A stretch of DNA of 20,228 nt from Flavobacterium psychrophilum (lineage in GTDB: Bacteria > Bacteroidota > Bacteroidia > Flavobacteriales > Flavobacteriaceae): assembly GCA_945866505.1 (NCBI GenBank), contig CAMBHH010000043.1:1-20228 (forward strand), in the 5' to 3' direction. The notes under the pieces were generated by a model. That model was not told the origin of the DNA, searched no databases, and worked only from the letters and a program-made list of their open reading frames with translations. The translations under genes and the position numbers were made by a program. Below, piece after piece: positions 1-8,299 of the stretch (positions are counted from its first letter, which is position 1; every line of letters starts with the position of its first letter).

Positions 1-960
1 ACTATCAGGATCACCAAAATCCCAACTGTATTTAGTAGCATTGGTACTTAAATTTTGAAAATATACATTTGCGCCTGCAATTGGTAAAGTTGGACTATAG
101 GCAAATCTTGCAACAGTTTGAAAATTTTTTTTAGCATCCAAATACTCAATTTTAGTTGTTGTCCAAATGTTTGCAGCAAAACATTGTGTTACAATCAAAA
201 CCGGATATTTTTTTGAAGTGTCAAACCATTTTAATTCTCGACTGGTTCTAATTACTCTTGGAAGTCCTTCACCAACAATAGAAATACTGTCATTTTCGAC
301 TAAAGTAGTGGTCATTCGTAACACATTCGAAAAATTTCCGAAGGGCGTACTTACACTTCCCCAACCATCTACAAAATTTGTTCTGGTTAATGTTTTACTT
401 TGGTAATAAATTCCGGGAATATTAACCGTGTATTCTGAATTATTAGTTTCAGTATTATCAAATTTTAGCGGAAAAGTATAAATTTTGTCTGGTATGGTGA
501 ATTTATTTGCAACGGGAATCAAGGTGCCATTATAATTTAATTTGTAAGCTGAGGCTACTTGTGTCAAATCGCCATCCGATTTTTTAAAATAATCATTGTA
601 ATCTTGAGTGCCTATTGTTTTCCCACCAATGTTTATGGTGGTTGAAGTTCCGTTTGTTGAAGCTAAATTGGTATTTCTGGTACTATATATATAAGGAAAA
701 GATGGGTATCCAGTTGTATTTGGATTTTTAAATTGCAATTCATTTTGAGAAACTCCGGTCAATGTAGCAAAGTTCCAATTATAGTTAGTTCCTGTTTTGC
801 TATAATCTGTACTGAGATTGTTAGCGGCAGTTGTTAGATAAAAAGCATCACCAATAGTGGCATAATTTGTTGAATTGTAGGTGCTTTGAGCAATTGAATT
901 GTTTAGCGCAAGTAGGCATAAGAGTAACGATAATCCTGTTTTTTTTAGTTTTTGTATCAT
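1..960 (-). CDS. Secreted protein with PKD-like domain, 3' part beyond window
   Basis: An open frame of 320 codons runs from the ATG at 958-960 off the left edge, so the C-terminus is missing. The protein starts with a classic lipid-free signal peptide: MIQKLKKTG, a leucine-rich core, then LNNSIA-QS with probable cleavage after Ala. The mature part is rich in Asn, Thr, Ser and aromatics and reads like a beta-rich extracellular protein. The last residues before the edge (NLSTNATKYSWDFGDPDS) match the start of a PKD domain, whose WDFGDG-type motif is typical of Bacteroidetes surface proteins. Such proteins often end in a type IX secretion sorting domain, which would lie outside the window; that is inference. 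No catalytic motif is visible. The gene lies 22 nt after the hydroxylase gene on the same strand, so the two may be co-transcribed; no TAnnTTTG box is visible between them. The function is unknown. Confidence 0.85.
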   Translation of the reverse strand, partial: MIQKLKKTGLSLLLCLLALNNSIAQSTYNSTNYATIGDAFYLTTAANNLSTDYSKTGTNYNWNFATLTGVSQNELQFKNPNTTGYPSFPYIYSTRNTNLASTNGTSTTINIGGKTIGTQDYNDYFKKSDGDLTQVASAYKLNYNGTLIPVANKFTIPDKIYTFPLKFDNTETNNSEYTVNIPGIYYQSKTLTRTNFVDGWGSVSTPFGNFSNVLRMTTTLVENDSISIVGEGLPRVIRTSRELKWFDTSKKYPVLIVTQCFAANIWTTTKIEYLDAKKNFQTVARFAYSPTLPIAGANVYFQNLSTNATKYSWDFGDPDS

Positions 961-982
961 AATAGTTAGTTTTAAATTGATT

Positions 983-1759
983 TTATTTATTGTTGTTATT
1001 AAATCTTTTTTCTTGAATTCGGTCATATTCCAATTCATAATCTGGGTTTTCGGTGTGCATTAGTTTATCCCAAAATCGAAAGTATAAGCTATAATTCCCG
1101 TTGAATTTTTTATGGTGTAGATTGTGATAAACAGAACTATTGATGATTTCAAAGAGATAAGAATTTCGAAAAGATTTGGGCATTATTTCATAGCCTAAAT
1201 GCCCGTATATATTCATTATAAAACTTATCAATCCAAAAGCAATTAAGGTTATTGGATGAATTGGAATCAAAAACACAATAATAAAAATAACCAATCCTTC
1301 GGTTATGGCCTCCAGAAAATGAAAGGAATAGCTTGTAAAAGGCGACGGATTTATAGATTTGTGATGCACTAAATGAGTAAAGCGGAATATTCGTTTGTCA
1401 TGTAAAATTCTATGCATCCAATAAAAATAGGAATCGTGAACCACCAAGCACAATAAAAGACTAACAGGAATCCATATGAGCGGATATGTAAAAGCTGAGG
1501 TATAGACTAGTGTATAATCTCTCAAAGGAGTAAAAAACACAAGAAGTGCAAAAAAGGTAAGCACCAAATTGGATTGTAAAGATTGAAAAATTTCTCTGTA
1601 GAAATCTTTTTTTGTTGCTTTTTTATCTTGAATTTTTGAAGCCTCAAATTTTGTTTTGAAAAAAGTGTAAAAAACACCAAAAAAGAGGCCTGTAAACAGA
1701 AAATATCTCAAACTAGAGATGAAATAAAACTCGAAGTATTTGATAATTGTTTCCATCAT
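983..1759 (-). CDS. Sterol desaturase / fatty acid hydroxylase superfamily membrane protein
   Basis: This 258-aa integral membrane protein has the histidine clusters that bind the di-iron centre of the fatty acid hydroxylase superfamily: HRILH (116-120), HLVHH (129-133) and HNLHH (212-216), plus H108 and H187. Several hydrophobic segments lie around residues 10-35, 65-78, 88-107 and 155-185. The family performs O2-dependent hydroxylation or desaturation of lipid chains, sterols or carotenoids; the substrate here cannot be read from sequence. Two ATGs sit next to each other (1754-1759); the first is given. The gene lies 67 nt downstream of the Crp/Fnr-type regulator on the same strand, so that regulator may control it (inference). 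The C-terminus is a charged Asn-rich tail. The family call is firm, the reaction is not. Confidence 0.9.
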   Translation of the reverse strand: MMETIIKYFEFYFISSLRYFLFTGLFFGVFYTFFKTKFEASKIQDKKATKKDFYREIFQSLQSNLVLTFFALLVFFTPLRDYTLVYTSAFTYPLIWIPVSLLLCLVVHDSYFYWMHRILHDKRIFRFTHLVHHKSINPSPFTSYSFHFLEAITEGLVIFIIVFLIPIHPITLIAFGLISFIMNIYGHLGYEIMPKSFRNSYLFEIINSSVYHNLHHKKFNGNYSLYFRFWDKLMHTENPDYELEYDRIQEKRFNNNNK

Positions 1760-1826
1760 AATTTAATTTTATTATTATGATGTAAAACTATTTGAATTTA
1801 TTCAGACAAAAATTAACAAAAGATAA

Positions 1827-2420
1827 TTAATGCTTTTTCTGATTTGCAATTCTACCTCGAATTCTGCTTAATGAAACTGGAGTGATTCCTAATAATGTAG
1901 CAATATATTTACTAGGCACTCTATTGACAATATCGGGTTTGTCTTTTATAAATTTCAAATAACGTTCTTCAGGAGTTAGTAAAATAAACGTTTCAACATT
2001 TAAAATTGTTTCTCCAAGCATTTTTCTTAAAAAGTGAACGCGACCTATTTCTAGTTTTGGGTTTTTAGCCATAAAATTCTGTGCGATAACATAGTCAACT
2101 TCAAGTAGAATGGTTTTTTCAATTGCTTGATAGATAAATCGCGAGGGCTCATCAAATAAAATGCTGTCATGTGATGCAATAAACTGATCTTCCCATCTAA
2201 TTAGCGTTGTAATTTCGTCACCATTATCTTTTAGGTGATACGCCCGAATTAGACCTTTCTGGATGTAGCCTATTTTTTTATACTGTTCGCCAGGTTTTAT
2301 AAAAATTTCTCCTGTTTTAAACCTTCTAATGGTAACCAAATTGAATATGGCTGTTAAATCTTTTAATTCTAGATTTTTAAAAACTCCAAAATAATAATTT
2401 AGTTTTTCAGTATCGAGCAT
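1827..2420 (-). CDS. Crp/Fnr-type transcriptional regulator
   Basis: This 197-aa protein has the two-part layout of the family. Residues about 15-115 form a cyclic-nucleotide-binding-like beta roll (for example FKTGEIFIKPGEQYKKIGYIQ and LIRAYHLKDNGDE). A C-terminal helix-turn-helix covers about 168-190 (PSKYIATLLGITPVSLSRIRGRI). There is no cysteine cluster, so it is not an oxygen-sensing FNR of the iron-sulfur type, and no clear cAMP-binding Arg-Ser motif is visible; the ligand is unknown. Proteins of this length and form are very common in Bacteroidetes and are usually local one-component regulators. The gene starts 36 nt after the DUF3810 stop and is followed by the hydroxylase gene, all on the minus strand, suggesting a shared transcript or local control. 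Confidence 0.9.
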   Translation of the reverse strand: MLDTEKLNYYFGVFKNLELKDLTAIFNLVTIRRFKTGEIFIKPGEQYKKIGYIQKGLIRAYHLKDNGDEITTLIRWEDQFIASHDSILFDEPSRFIYQAIEKTILLEVDYVIAQNFMAKNPKLEIGRVHFLRKMLGETILNVETFILLTPEERYLKFIKDKPDIVNRVPSKYIATLLGITPVSLSRIRGRIANQKKH

Positions 2421-2456
2421 TGTTGAAATTTTTATTTGGTGTGAAACAAATTGTTT

Positions 2457-3518
2457 TTAGAACCTATCGTTTTTATAATAATTCACTAACAAATTCACGA
2501 ATTTGCTATAACCTTCCATGCCGTCTTTTTGCTGGTTCATTTTTAGGAAATTGTCGTAAAAGGCATGAAACCCTTTATCAATAAAAGTATCATATTGTTT
2601 CCAAAAATCCTCGCTTTCCTGATAGTTTTTCAAAATTCCTGGATGAACGGTTTTCAATAATTCGTCATACACTTTTTCATCCCGAGCATACCAATTGCTC
2701 AAACAATAGCGCAAAGCAGTACTGTAGCCCGAATACTGAAAATACAAATTATCATTTTTCACCGAAGCTAGAAATCCAATAAAATTACATTCGCTTTCGC
2801 TGGCAAAACCCATTTGATGTGCCATTTCGTGACAAGTAGTGGTCGGGGAATTGTACATTGGCATCAAGTAATTCACCTGCGCTTCATTTGTAAACGGATT
2901 CAAATAGCCTCCAAAACCCATATAAGTCAACGGCAAACTAAAAAGTGATTTTTTGATGCTGGGATTTTTATAGTCAAAGAAAGCATACTGAGTCGAAAGC
3001 GTTTTGTACCCATTCAAATTCATCTCGAAAACTTGCTCATTCGTATACGGAAATACGACTTTCAGGCTGTCGTTTTTGGTAATTTGGGTTTGAATTTCGT
3101 TGGTTTTGGCAATCAGCTTTTTAGTAAAATCCAACAAATCAGCATCGGTATAATCCCGTTCAATTTTCATTTTTTCAAAAAGCGGTTGACGGTAATAATT
3201 CATCGCCCATAAAAAATAAAAAAGGAAATATGCCACCGAAAGCACGCTTAAAACCTTTAAAATAGTATCTTTCCATTCTAACTTCCAAGTTTTTCTAGAA
3301 TTCCAAATCGATTTCAGCAGATATAAAATCAGGATTCCATAAATAACATCACCAACAGAAAAAGGGATTATTCCAAAAGTGATTCGTAAAATTTTGGAAA
3401 CAAAAACATACAAACCATTGCTGTAAAATCGTTCTACAAACTCCGGAAAAAAGGCAATTATTTTGAGAAATAGAATCTGAATTACAAGAAATAGAGGAAG
3501 AATAAATTTTCTTTTCAC
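2457..3518 (-). CDS. DUF3810 family membrane protein with HExxH motif
   Basis: This 353-aa protein begins with three likely membrane helices (about residues 4-20, 45-65 and 85-103). A large soluble part follows, with a zinc-peptidase-like HExxH motif (TTCHEMAHQMGF, about residues 240-251) and a downstream glutamate in the stretch ASESECN. This matches DUF3810, a Bacteroidetes family without a proven reaction; a membrane-anchored metallopeptidase role is inferred from the motif. The start is chosen at a GTG (3516-3518) giving the sequence VKRKFILPLFLVIQ. The frame stays open upstream to 3692, but that extension would overlap the oppositely oriented antitoxin gene and its promoter and has no membrane-protein character. 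It is divergent from the DUF433 gene; the shared upstream region is only 85 nt. Confidence 0.85.
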   Translation of the reverse strand: MKRKFILPLFLVIQILFLKIIAFFPEFVERFYSNGLYVFVSKILRITFGIIPFSVGDVIYGILILYLLKSIWNSRKTWKLEWKDTILKVLSVLSVAYFLFYFLWAMNYYRQPLFEKMKIERDYTDADLLDFTKKLIAKTNEIQTQITKNDSLKVVFPYTNEQVFEMNLNGYKTLSTQYAFFDYKNPSIKKSLFSLPLTYMGFGGYLNPFTNEAQVNYLMPMYNSPTTTCHEMAHQMGFASESECNFIGFLASVKNDNLYFQYSGYSTALRYCLSNWYARDEKVYDELLKTVHPGILKNYQESEDFWKQYDTFIDKGFHAFYDNFLKMNQQKDGMEGYSKFVNLLVNYYKNDRF

Positions 3519-3575
3519 GGTTTTGCTTTTGGCATAAAAATAACAATAAATAGAGTAGTTCGCATTCTTTTTTTG

Positions 3576-3583
3576 TAAATTTG
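3576..3583 (+). promoter_or_regulatory. Candidate -7 box of the DUF433/DUF5615 operon
   Basis: TAAATTTG fits the Bacteroidetes -7 consensus TAnnTTTG and lies 20 nt before the antitoxin ATG. It is followed at 3583-3594 by the small palindrome GTTTTGTAAAAC, which could be an operator for the toxin-antitoxin pair. No good -33 TTTG is seen at the usual distance. Confidence 0.5.
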
Positions 3584-3603
3584 TTTTGTAAAACAATAAT
3601 GTT

Positions 3604-3837
3604 ATGGAATATATTGCTGAAAGAATAACAATCGATGCTGACCTTTGCAACGGAAAACCGACAATTCGTGGCACAAGACTTACAGTAAACACAATTCTTG
3701 AATTTCTAAGTGCGGGCGAGACGCGTGAAGAACTCTTATATCAATATCCAGATTTAGAAAATGAAGATATTGACGCTTGTTTAAAATTTGCATCAGATTT
3801 GATGAAAAGAAATTTCACTATTAAATATGTTGCTTAA
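3604..3837 (+). CDS. DUF433 family antitoxin
   Basis: This 77-aa protein has the typical DUF433 text: RITIDADLCNGKPTIRGTRLTV followed by LEFLSAGETREELLYQYPDL and EDIDACLKFA. DUF433 proteins form a small winged or homeodomain-like helix-turn-helix unit and are the antitoxins of DUF5615 (PIN-like) toxins. They would bind the toxin and repress their own promoter. The stop codon TAA is followed directly by the ATG of the toxin gene (TAAATG), so the two are translationally coupled. The ATG at 3604 gives a start just before the domain. An ATG at 3599 is in another frame. Confidence 0.88.
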   Translation: MEYIAERITIDADLCNGKPTIRGTRLTVNTILEFLSAGETREELLYQYPDLENEDIDACLKFASDLMKRNFTIKYVA

Positions 3838-4179
3838 ATGCCAAAATATTTAATAGACATAAACCTTCCTTATTATTTTGCTCTCTGGAATTCTCCTGAA
3901 TTTATTCATCAAAAAGATTTAAATAGTAAATGGTCAGATGAAGAAATTTGGACTTATGCAAAAAATAATAATTTAACAATTATTACTAAAGATATAGATT
4001 TTTCTCATAAAATAATGTTGAATTTACCACCTCCAAAAGTTATTCATATTAGATTTGGAAATTTAAAAATGAAGCCGTTTTTTGTTGTTATAAATAAGCT
4101 TTGGAGCAATATTTTAGAAATAAATAATGGACACAAACTGGTTAATGTTTTTATTGATAGAATTGAAGGAATCGAATAA
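3838..4179 (+). CDS. DUF5615 PIN-like toxin
   Basis: This 113-aa protein matches DUF5615, a PIN-like nuclease domain related to Mut7-C. It begins KYLIDINLPYYF with an acidic residue near the N-terminus. It continues with SDEEIWTYAKNNNLTIITKDIDFSHK, which carries the conserved Asp pair (TKDIDF), and then PKVIHIRFGNLK. In the family these acidic residues bind metal for RNA cleavage; activity here is inferred. It forms a two-gene type II toxin-antitoxin module with the DUF433 gene, with no spacing between them. It is more AT-rich than the following pepD gene, which fits an acquired module. The next gene starts only 18 nt downstream, so pepD may be read from the toxin-antitoxin transcript. Confidence 0.85.
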   Translation: MPKYLIDINLPYYFALWNSPEFIHQKDLNSKWSDEEIWTYAKNNNLTIITKDIDFSHKIMLNLPPPKVIHIRFGNLKMKPFFVVINKLWSNILEINNGHKLVNVFIDRIEGIE

Positions 4180-4197
4180 ATAAGCTAAACACAAACA

Positions 4198-5658
4198 ATG
4201 AGCCAAGAAATAAGAAATCTAGAACCTAAAGCACTTTGGAACAAATTTGCCGATTTGAATGCTGTTCCCCGTCCTTCAAAAAAAGAAGAACGTGTTATTG
4301 AATTTATGAAAAACTTCGGAAATTCATTGGGATTAGAAACCTTTGAAGACGATATCCGAAACGTAATTATCCGCAAACCCGCGACTCCTGGAATGGAAAA
4401 CCGCAAACCAATTGTACTTCAAGGGCATCTCGATATGGTCCATCAAAAAAATGCTGATACCGTTTTTGATTTCGACAAACAAGGAATTGACACGTACGTT
4501 GATGGCGACTGGGTTCGTGCTCGTGGAACCACACTTGGTGCTGATAACGGTCTTGGCGTAGCGATGATTATGGCAATTTTAGAATCCAACGAAATCAAAC
4601 ATCCTGCAATTGAAGCATTGTTTACCATAGATGAAGAAACGGGAATGACAGGTGCATTAAACTTAAAAGGCGGCATCCTGAAAGGCGAAATCCTTTTGAA
4701 TATGGACACGGAAGAAGATGACGAAATCGACATTGGTTGCGCAGGTGGAATTGATGTTACTGCAACTAGAGGTTATCACGAGGAGGAAACTCCAGAAGGT
4801 TCAGTTGGTTATATGATTACTGTAAAAGGCTTGAATGGTGGACATTCCGGAATGGATATTCACAAAGGTTTGGGGAATGCCAACAAAATAATGAACCGCT
4901 TGTTGTTCGACGCTTTCGAGAATTTTGGACTTCAAGTTGCCGAAATCAACGGAGGAAGTTTACGCAACGCCATTCCGCGAGAAAGTGTGGCGAAAGTTAT
5001 TGTGGCTGGAATGTATGATGAAGCTTATGTTTTTGATATGCAGGAAATGATCAACGACATCAAAACCGAATATAAAACAACTGAACCAAACCTGACTATC
5101 GAAATCGTGAAAAGCGATTTACCGAAAAAAGTAATGGATTTGGGCGTTCAGGAAGGAATTCTCCGTTCGATTTATGCCGCTCACAACGGCGTTTATAGAA
5201 TGTCAGCCGATATGGAAGATTTGGTGGAAACTTCAAATAATATTGCACGAGTAATTATCAAAGATGGCGAAATTACCATTGGATGTTTGACGCGCTCTTC
5301 GGTAGAAACATCTAAGTTTGATTTGGCGAATGCTTTGCGTTCTGCTTTTGAATTATGTGGTTGCGAAGTAATTTTAGCAGGTTCGTATCCGGGTTGGACT
5401 CCAAACGTAAAGTCTGAAATCTTAGATTTATTGGTGAACATCTATGAGAAACAAAACCACGAAAAACCGAAAGTAGTGGCTTGTCACGCAGGTTTAGAAT
5501 GTGGAATTCTAGGGACAAATTATCCTGATATGGATATGATTTCTTTTGGACCAACAATTCACGGAGCACATTCTCCAGATGAAAGAGCTTCCATAAAATC
5601 TTCACAGAAATTCTATAAATTTGTTTTAGAAATATTAGAGAATATTCCGCTGAAGTAA
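4198..5658 (+). CDS. pepD: Aminoacyl-histidine dipeptidase (cytosol non-specific dipeptidase), M20 family
   Basis: This 486-aa protein is a full-length PepD. It is a cytosolic two-metal M20 peptidase that splits dipeptides such as Xaa-His. The metal and catalytic set is complete: GHLDMVHQ (H77, D79), GADNGLG (D116), IDEETGM (E146 and E147), NMDTEEDD (D170), and the late IHGAHSPDE with H458. The conserved internal motifs SADMEDLVETSNN and GLECGIL are also present. The first ATG (4198) gives the family N-terminus (LEPKALWNKFADLNAVPRPSKKE). No TAnnTTTG box is visible in the 18 nt upstream, so expression may depend on the promoter at 3576 or on a promoter inside the toxin gene. Confidence 0.97.
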   Translation: MSQEIRNLEPKALWNKFADLNAVPRPSKKEERVIEFMKNFGNSLGLETFEDDIRNVIIRKPATPGMENRKPIVLQGHLDMVHQKNADTVFDFDKQGIDTYVDGDWVRARGTTLGADNGLGVAMIMAILESNEIKHPAIEALFTIDEETGMTGALNLKGGILKGEILLNMDTEEDDEIDIGCAGGIDVTATRGYHEEETPEGSVGYMITVKGLNGGHSGMDIHKGLGNANKIMNRLLFDAFENFGLQVAEINGGSLRNAIPRESVAKVIVAGMYDEAYVFDMQEMINDIKTEYKTTEPNLTIEIVKSDLPKKVMDLGVQEGILRSIYAAHNGVYRMSADMEDLVETSNNIARVIIKDGEITIGCLTRSSVETSKFDLANALRSAFELCGCEVILAGSYPGWTPNVKSEILDLLVNIYEKQNHEKPKVVACHAGLECGILGTNYPDMDMISFGPTIHGAHSPDERASIKSSQKFYKFVLEILENIPLK

Positions 5659-5722
5659 TTCTGCAGGAATTAGAATAAAAACTTCAATAGAGTACCTTCA
5701 AAATAAATCCTTTCAATCTGCG

Positions 5723-5730
5723 TACCTTTG
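5723..5730 (+). promoter_or_regulatory. Candidate -7 box for the CvfB-like gene
   Basis: TACCTTTG matches the TAnnTTTG consensus exactly, 23 nt before the ATG at 5754. The -33 TTTG is not convincing. Confidence 0.6.
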
Positions 5731-5753
5731 CACTTTACAAATGTGAAGAAATA

Positions 5754-6608
5754 ATGATTGAAATAGGAAAATACAACACGCTCACCATATTACGCGACAC
5801 GAAAGTCGGATTGTTTTTGGGAAATCCTGAAAAAGATCCTGAAGGAATTCACGACATATTGTTACCCAATAAATACGTGCCCAACGATTGGGAAATAGGT
5901 GAGGAGATCATCGTTTTTGTGTATTTAGACCACGAAGAACGTCCTGTTGCCACCACCTTAGAACCTTATATTTTATTGAATGAATTTGCGCTATTGAGAG
6001 TAAATTATGTCAATCAAGTGGGGGCTTTTATGGACTGGGGAATGGAAAAAGACATTCTTGTGCCATTCAAAGAGCAAGCGCGTCCAATGGAAAAAGGGAA
6101 ACGCTATTTAGTCTATTTGTATATGGACGAAAAAACCAAGCGTTTGGTAGCTTCGAGCAAAACCAACCAGTTTTTGAAAAACGACCAAATCACCGTTGAA
6201 AAAGGCGAAGAAGTGGATTTAATCGTTTCGCACATCACCGAATTAGGAATTAACGTCATCATCAACGAGCAGCACAAAGGCTTGTTGTATAAAGATGAGG
6301 TATATGACGATGCCATCCGAACGGGAGACCGACTACGAGGGTATATCAAAACCATTCGTCCCGATAATAAAATTGATGTTTCTCTCCAAATACAAGGCTA
6401 CCAAAGCATTGAACCCAATGCCGAGAAAATTCTGGATGAATTGCGTGCCAGTCGCGGTTTCTTGCGTTTAACGGATAACTCCCATCCCGAAGACATCAAA
6501 ACGGTCTTGAAAATGAGCAAAAAAACCTTCAAGAAAGCCATTGGAGCTTTGTATAAAGAAAAATTAATCGAGATTAAGGAAGACGGAATTTATTTGGTCA
6601 AAGAGTAA
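5754..6608 (+). CDS. cvfB: CvfB-like S1 RNA-binding protein
   Basis: This 284-aa protein has the CvfB layout. There are three S1-type OB folds: about 1-65 with GLFLGNPEKDPEGIHDILLP, about 70-135 with VNYVNQVGAFMDWGMEKDILVP, and about 145-210 with ELGINVIINEQHKGLLYKDE. A C-terminal winged-helix domain covers about 225-284 (GFLRLTDNSHPEDIKTVLKMSKKTFKKAIGALYKE). The tandem S1 folds and winged helix bind RNA; in firmicutes CvfB affects virulence gene expression, but the role in Bacteroidetes is not settled. It has its own -7 box and is followed 42 nt later by the dehydratase gene on the same strand, likely one transcript ending at the hairpin at 6996-7037. Confidence 0.92.
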   Translation: MIEIGKYNTLTILRDTKVGLFLGNPEKDPEGIHDILLPNKYVPNDWEIGEEIIVFVYLDHEERPVATTLEPYILLNEFALLRVNYVNQVGAFMDWGMEKDILVPFKEQARPMEKGKRYLVYLYMDEKTKRLVASSKTNQFLKNDQITVEKGEEVDLIVSHITELGINVIINEQHKGLLYKDEVYDDAIRTGDRLRGYIKTIRPDNKIDVSLQIQGYQSIEPNAEKILDELRASRGFLRLTDNSHPEDIKTVLKMSKKTFKKAIGALYKEKLIEIKEDGIYLVKE

Positions 6609-6650
6609 ATAGTAATTGCTGTGATATTGAACAAACAAAAAAACAAGGAT

Positions 6651-6944
6651 ATGCAAAAGCTAAACGAGCAAGAAATTGAGAACAATTTGGCGGAAATAGA
6701 TGCGGCTTGGAAAGTAAAAGATGAATTCCTCCATCGGGAATTGCTATTTAAGGATTTTGTCGAAGCGTTTTCGTTTATGACCGCAGTAGCATTGCTAGCA
6801 GAGAAGTTTGCCCATCATCCTAATTGGAAAAACACCTACAACAAACTGACCATTGACCTTTGTACTCACGATGCTGATGGGATAACCACAAAAGATTTCG
6901 ACTTAGCAAAAGCGATAGATAAGCTGTTCAAAAAATACACCTAA
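6651..6944 (+). CDS. Pterin-4a-carbinolamine dehydratase
   Basis: This 97-aa protein carries the pterin dehydratase signature EKFAHHPNWKNTYNKLTIDLCTHDADGITTKDFDLAKAID, in which the His pair (AHHPNW) and the later THDAGG-like motif act on the substrate. The enzyme dehydrates the 4a-hydroxy-tetrahydropterin made by aromatic amino acid hydroxylases, recycling the cofactor; it would be the phhB-type protein of the cell. The length fits the family. The start is set at the ATG of 6651, which has a purine-rich AAGGAT just before it. A GTG at 6621 would add ten Lys/Asn-rich residues without family match. Confidence 0.93.
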   Translation: MQKLNEQEIENNLAEIDAAWKVKDEFLHRELLFKDFVEAFSFMTAVALLAEKFAHHPNWKNTYNKLTIDLCTHDADGITTKDFDLAKAIDKLFKKYT

Positions 6945-6995
6945 TATGGTTTAGAGTAGTTTTTGCAAGAACACTCAAAAAGTAAAACAAATAAA

Positions 6996-7037
6996 AATCC
7001 CAAACACAAATTCAAAAAGTGTTTGGGATTCATTTTT
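6996..7037. terminator. Bidirectional hairpin terminator
   Basis: AATCCCAAACAC (6996-7007) and GTGTTTGGGATT (7019-7030) form a perfect 12-bp stem with an 11-nt A-rich loop. It is preceded by an A run and followed by a T run on the plus strand, so it can stop the dehydratase transcript and the opposing alcohol dehydrogenase transcript. Confidence 0.92.
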
Positions 7038-7052
7038 TTAAAGGGCCAATTG

Positions 7053-8108
7053 TTATTTCAAAGTCGCCATATCAATGACAAAACGATACCGCACATCGCT
7101 TTTGAGCATTCTTTCATAGGCTTCGTTGATGTCCTGCATTTTGATGATTTCAATTTCTGAAACGATATTGTGTTCACCACAAAAGTCCAGCATTTCCTGA
7201 GTCTCGGCAATACCACCAATCAAAGAACCAGCAATAGATTTGCGTCCCAATATCATTGGAACAGTATTTAAAATAGGTTCTAAACCTCCAAGATAGCCAA
7301 CCAAAACCAGCGTACCATAAATAGTCAAAGAACCAACATAAGGATTCACATCGTGCACATAAGGCACAGTATCAATAATCAAATCAAATTTTCCGCTCAC
7401 CGAAGCCATCTGATTGTCATCAGTAGAGATCACAACAGCATCAGCGCCCAAGTCTAAAGCGTCTTTTTCTTTACCTGGCGTTCTCGAGAAAAGCGTCACT
7501 TCAGCACCTAAACCTTTGGCTAATTTGATAGCCATATGACCCAGTCCACCCAAACCAACAACGGCAACTTTACTACCTTTTGTAACATTCCAATGGCGGA
7601 GCGGCGACCAAGTAGTAATTCCAGCACAAAGCAACGGCGCAACGGCAGCCAAATCTAAATTCGCAGGTACTTTCAATACGAAATGTTCGTCAACCACAAT
7701 TTTTTCAGAGTAACCGCCTTGAGTCGATTGGTTCAAATGTTTGTCATAACCTCCATACGTTCCCACCCAACCATTCAAGCAGTATTGTTCCAAATCTTTT
7801 TCGCAACTCGAACAAGATTGACAGGAGTCAACCAAGCAACCCACGCCTGCAAGATCACCTACTTTTAGTTTGGTTACTTCGCTTCCTACTTGGGTTACTC
7901 GGCCCACAATTTCGTGACCCGGAACGGTAGGATATACAGTAAAGCCCCAGTCATTTTTTGCTGTGTGCAAATCAGAATGGCAAACACCACAATATAAAAT
8001 CTCGATTTCGATGTCTTTTGCAGTTACTTCTCTTCGAGTAATCGTCATTTCATTCAAGGGAGCATCGGCAGCTTTGGTGCCAAAGGCTTTAACGTTTATT
8101 GTTTTCAT
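7053..8108 (-). CDS. Zinc-dependent NADP-type alcohol dehydrogenase, YahK/CAD group
   Basis: This 351-aa medium-chain dehydrogenase has the complete catalytic zinc set C43, H65, E66 and C161 (GVCHSDLH, PGHEIVG, LLCAGIT). Structural zinc cysteines are C96, C99, C102 and C110. The Rossmann motif GLGGLGHMAIKLAK spans about 185-198, followed by FSRTPGK, whose Ser-Arg points to NADP(H) rather than NAD. The YahK/cinnamyl-alcohol group reduces a wide range of aldehydes in the cytosol. The start at the ATG of 8106-8108 gives the usual N-terminus (MKTINVKAFG); an upstream in-frame ATG at 8165 adds 19 atypical residues and lies upstream of the -7 box. It is a paralogue of the gene at 9260-10438. Confidence 0.95.
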   Translation of the reverse strand: MKTINVKAFGTKAADAPLNEMTITRREVTAKDIEIEILYCGVCHSDLHTAKNDWGFTVYPTVPGHEIVGRVTQVGSEVTKLKVGDLAGVGCLVDSCQSCSSCEKDLEQYCLNGWVGTYGGYDKHLNQSTQGGYSEKIVVDEHFVLKVPANLDLAAVAPLLCAGITTWSPLRHWNVTKGSKVAVVGLGGLGHMAIKLAKGLGAEVTLFSRTPGKEKDALDLGADAVVISTDDNQMASVSGKFDLIIDTVPYVHDVNPYVGSLTIYGTLVLVGYLGGLEPILNTVPMILGRKSIAGSLIGGIAETQEMLDFCGEHNIVSEIEIIKMQDINEAYERMLKSDVRYRFVIDMATLK

Positions 8109-8152
8109 AACTGTAGTGTTTTTTTGAAGTAAAAAAGAAGTAGTAAGTTTCC

Positions 8153-8160
8153 CAAAGGTA
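8153..8160 (-). promoter_or_regulatory. Candidate promoter of the first alcohol dehydrogenase
   Basis: The minus strand reads TACCTTTG (plus CAAAGGTA), an exact -7 box, 44 nt before the ATG. A TTTG lies 16 nt further upstream as a -33 element. This supports the shorter start at 8108. Confidence 0.65.
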
Positions 8161-8264
8161 AGCAAATAGAAAATTGCAAAAGAACTATACTTGAAAAATT
8201 AGAATGTTAATTAATTTACTAGAAATATCAGAAGGCACCTTATCTAGGGAAAAGTCTCTTCTCA

Positions 8265-8292
8265 CCAAAACCCAAAACCCAAAACCCAAAAC
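8265..8292 (+). repeat. CCCAAAA heptamer run in promoter region
   Basis: Three perfect CCCAAAA units preceded by CCAAAA. The run ends 7 nt before the -7 box at 8300, where the -33 region of the DUF1826 promoter should be, so a change in copy number could change promoter strength. It has period 7 like the larger arrays further right but uses another word. Confidence 0.85.
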
Positions 8293-8299
8293 AATTCCC

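Noticed and set aside
3519..3692. N-terminal extension of the DUF3810 protein to an ATG at 3692
   Set aside because: It overlaps the divergent antitoxin gene and its promoter and adds residues without family character; the GTG at 3518 gives a normal start before the first membrane helix.
6621..6650. GTG start 10 codons upstream for the pterin dehydratase
   Set aside because: The ATG at 6651 has a purine-rich site before it and matches the family start; the extension is Lys/Asn-rich and unlike the family.
8109..8165. Longer start for the first alcohol dehydrogenase
   Set aside because: It would begin upstream of the -7 box at 8153-8160 and adds 19 residues not found in the family.
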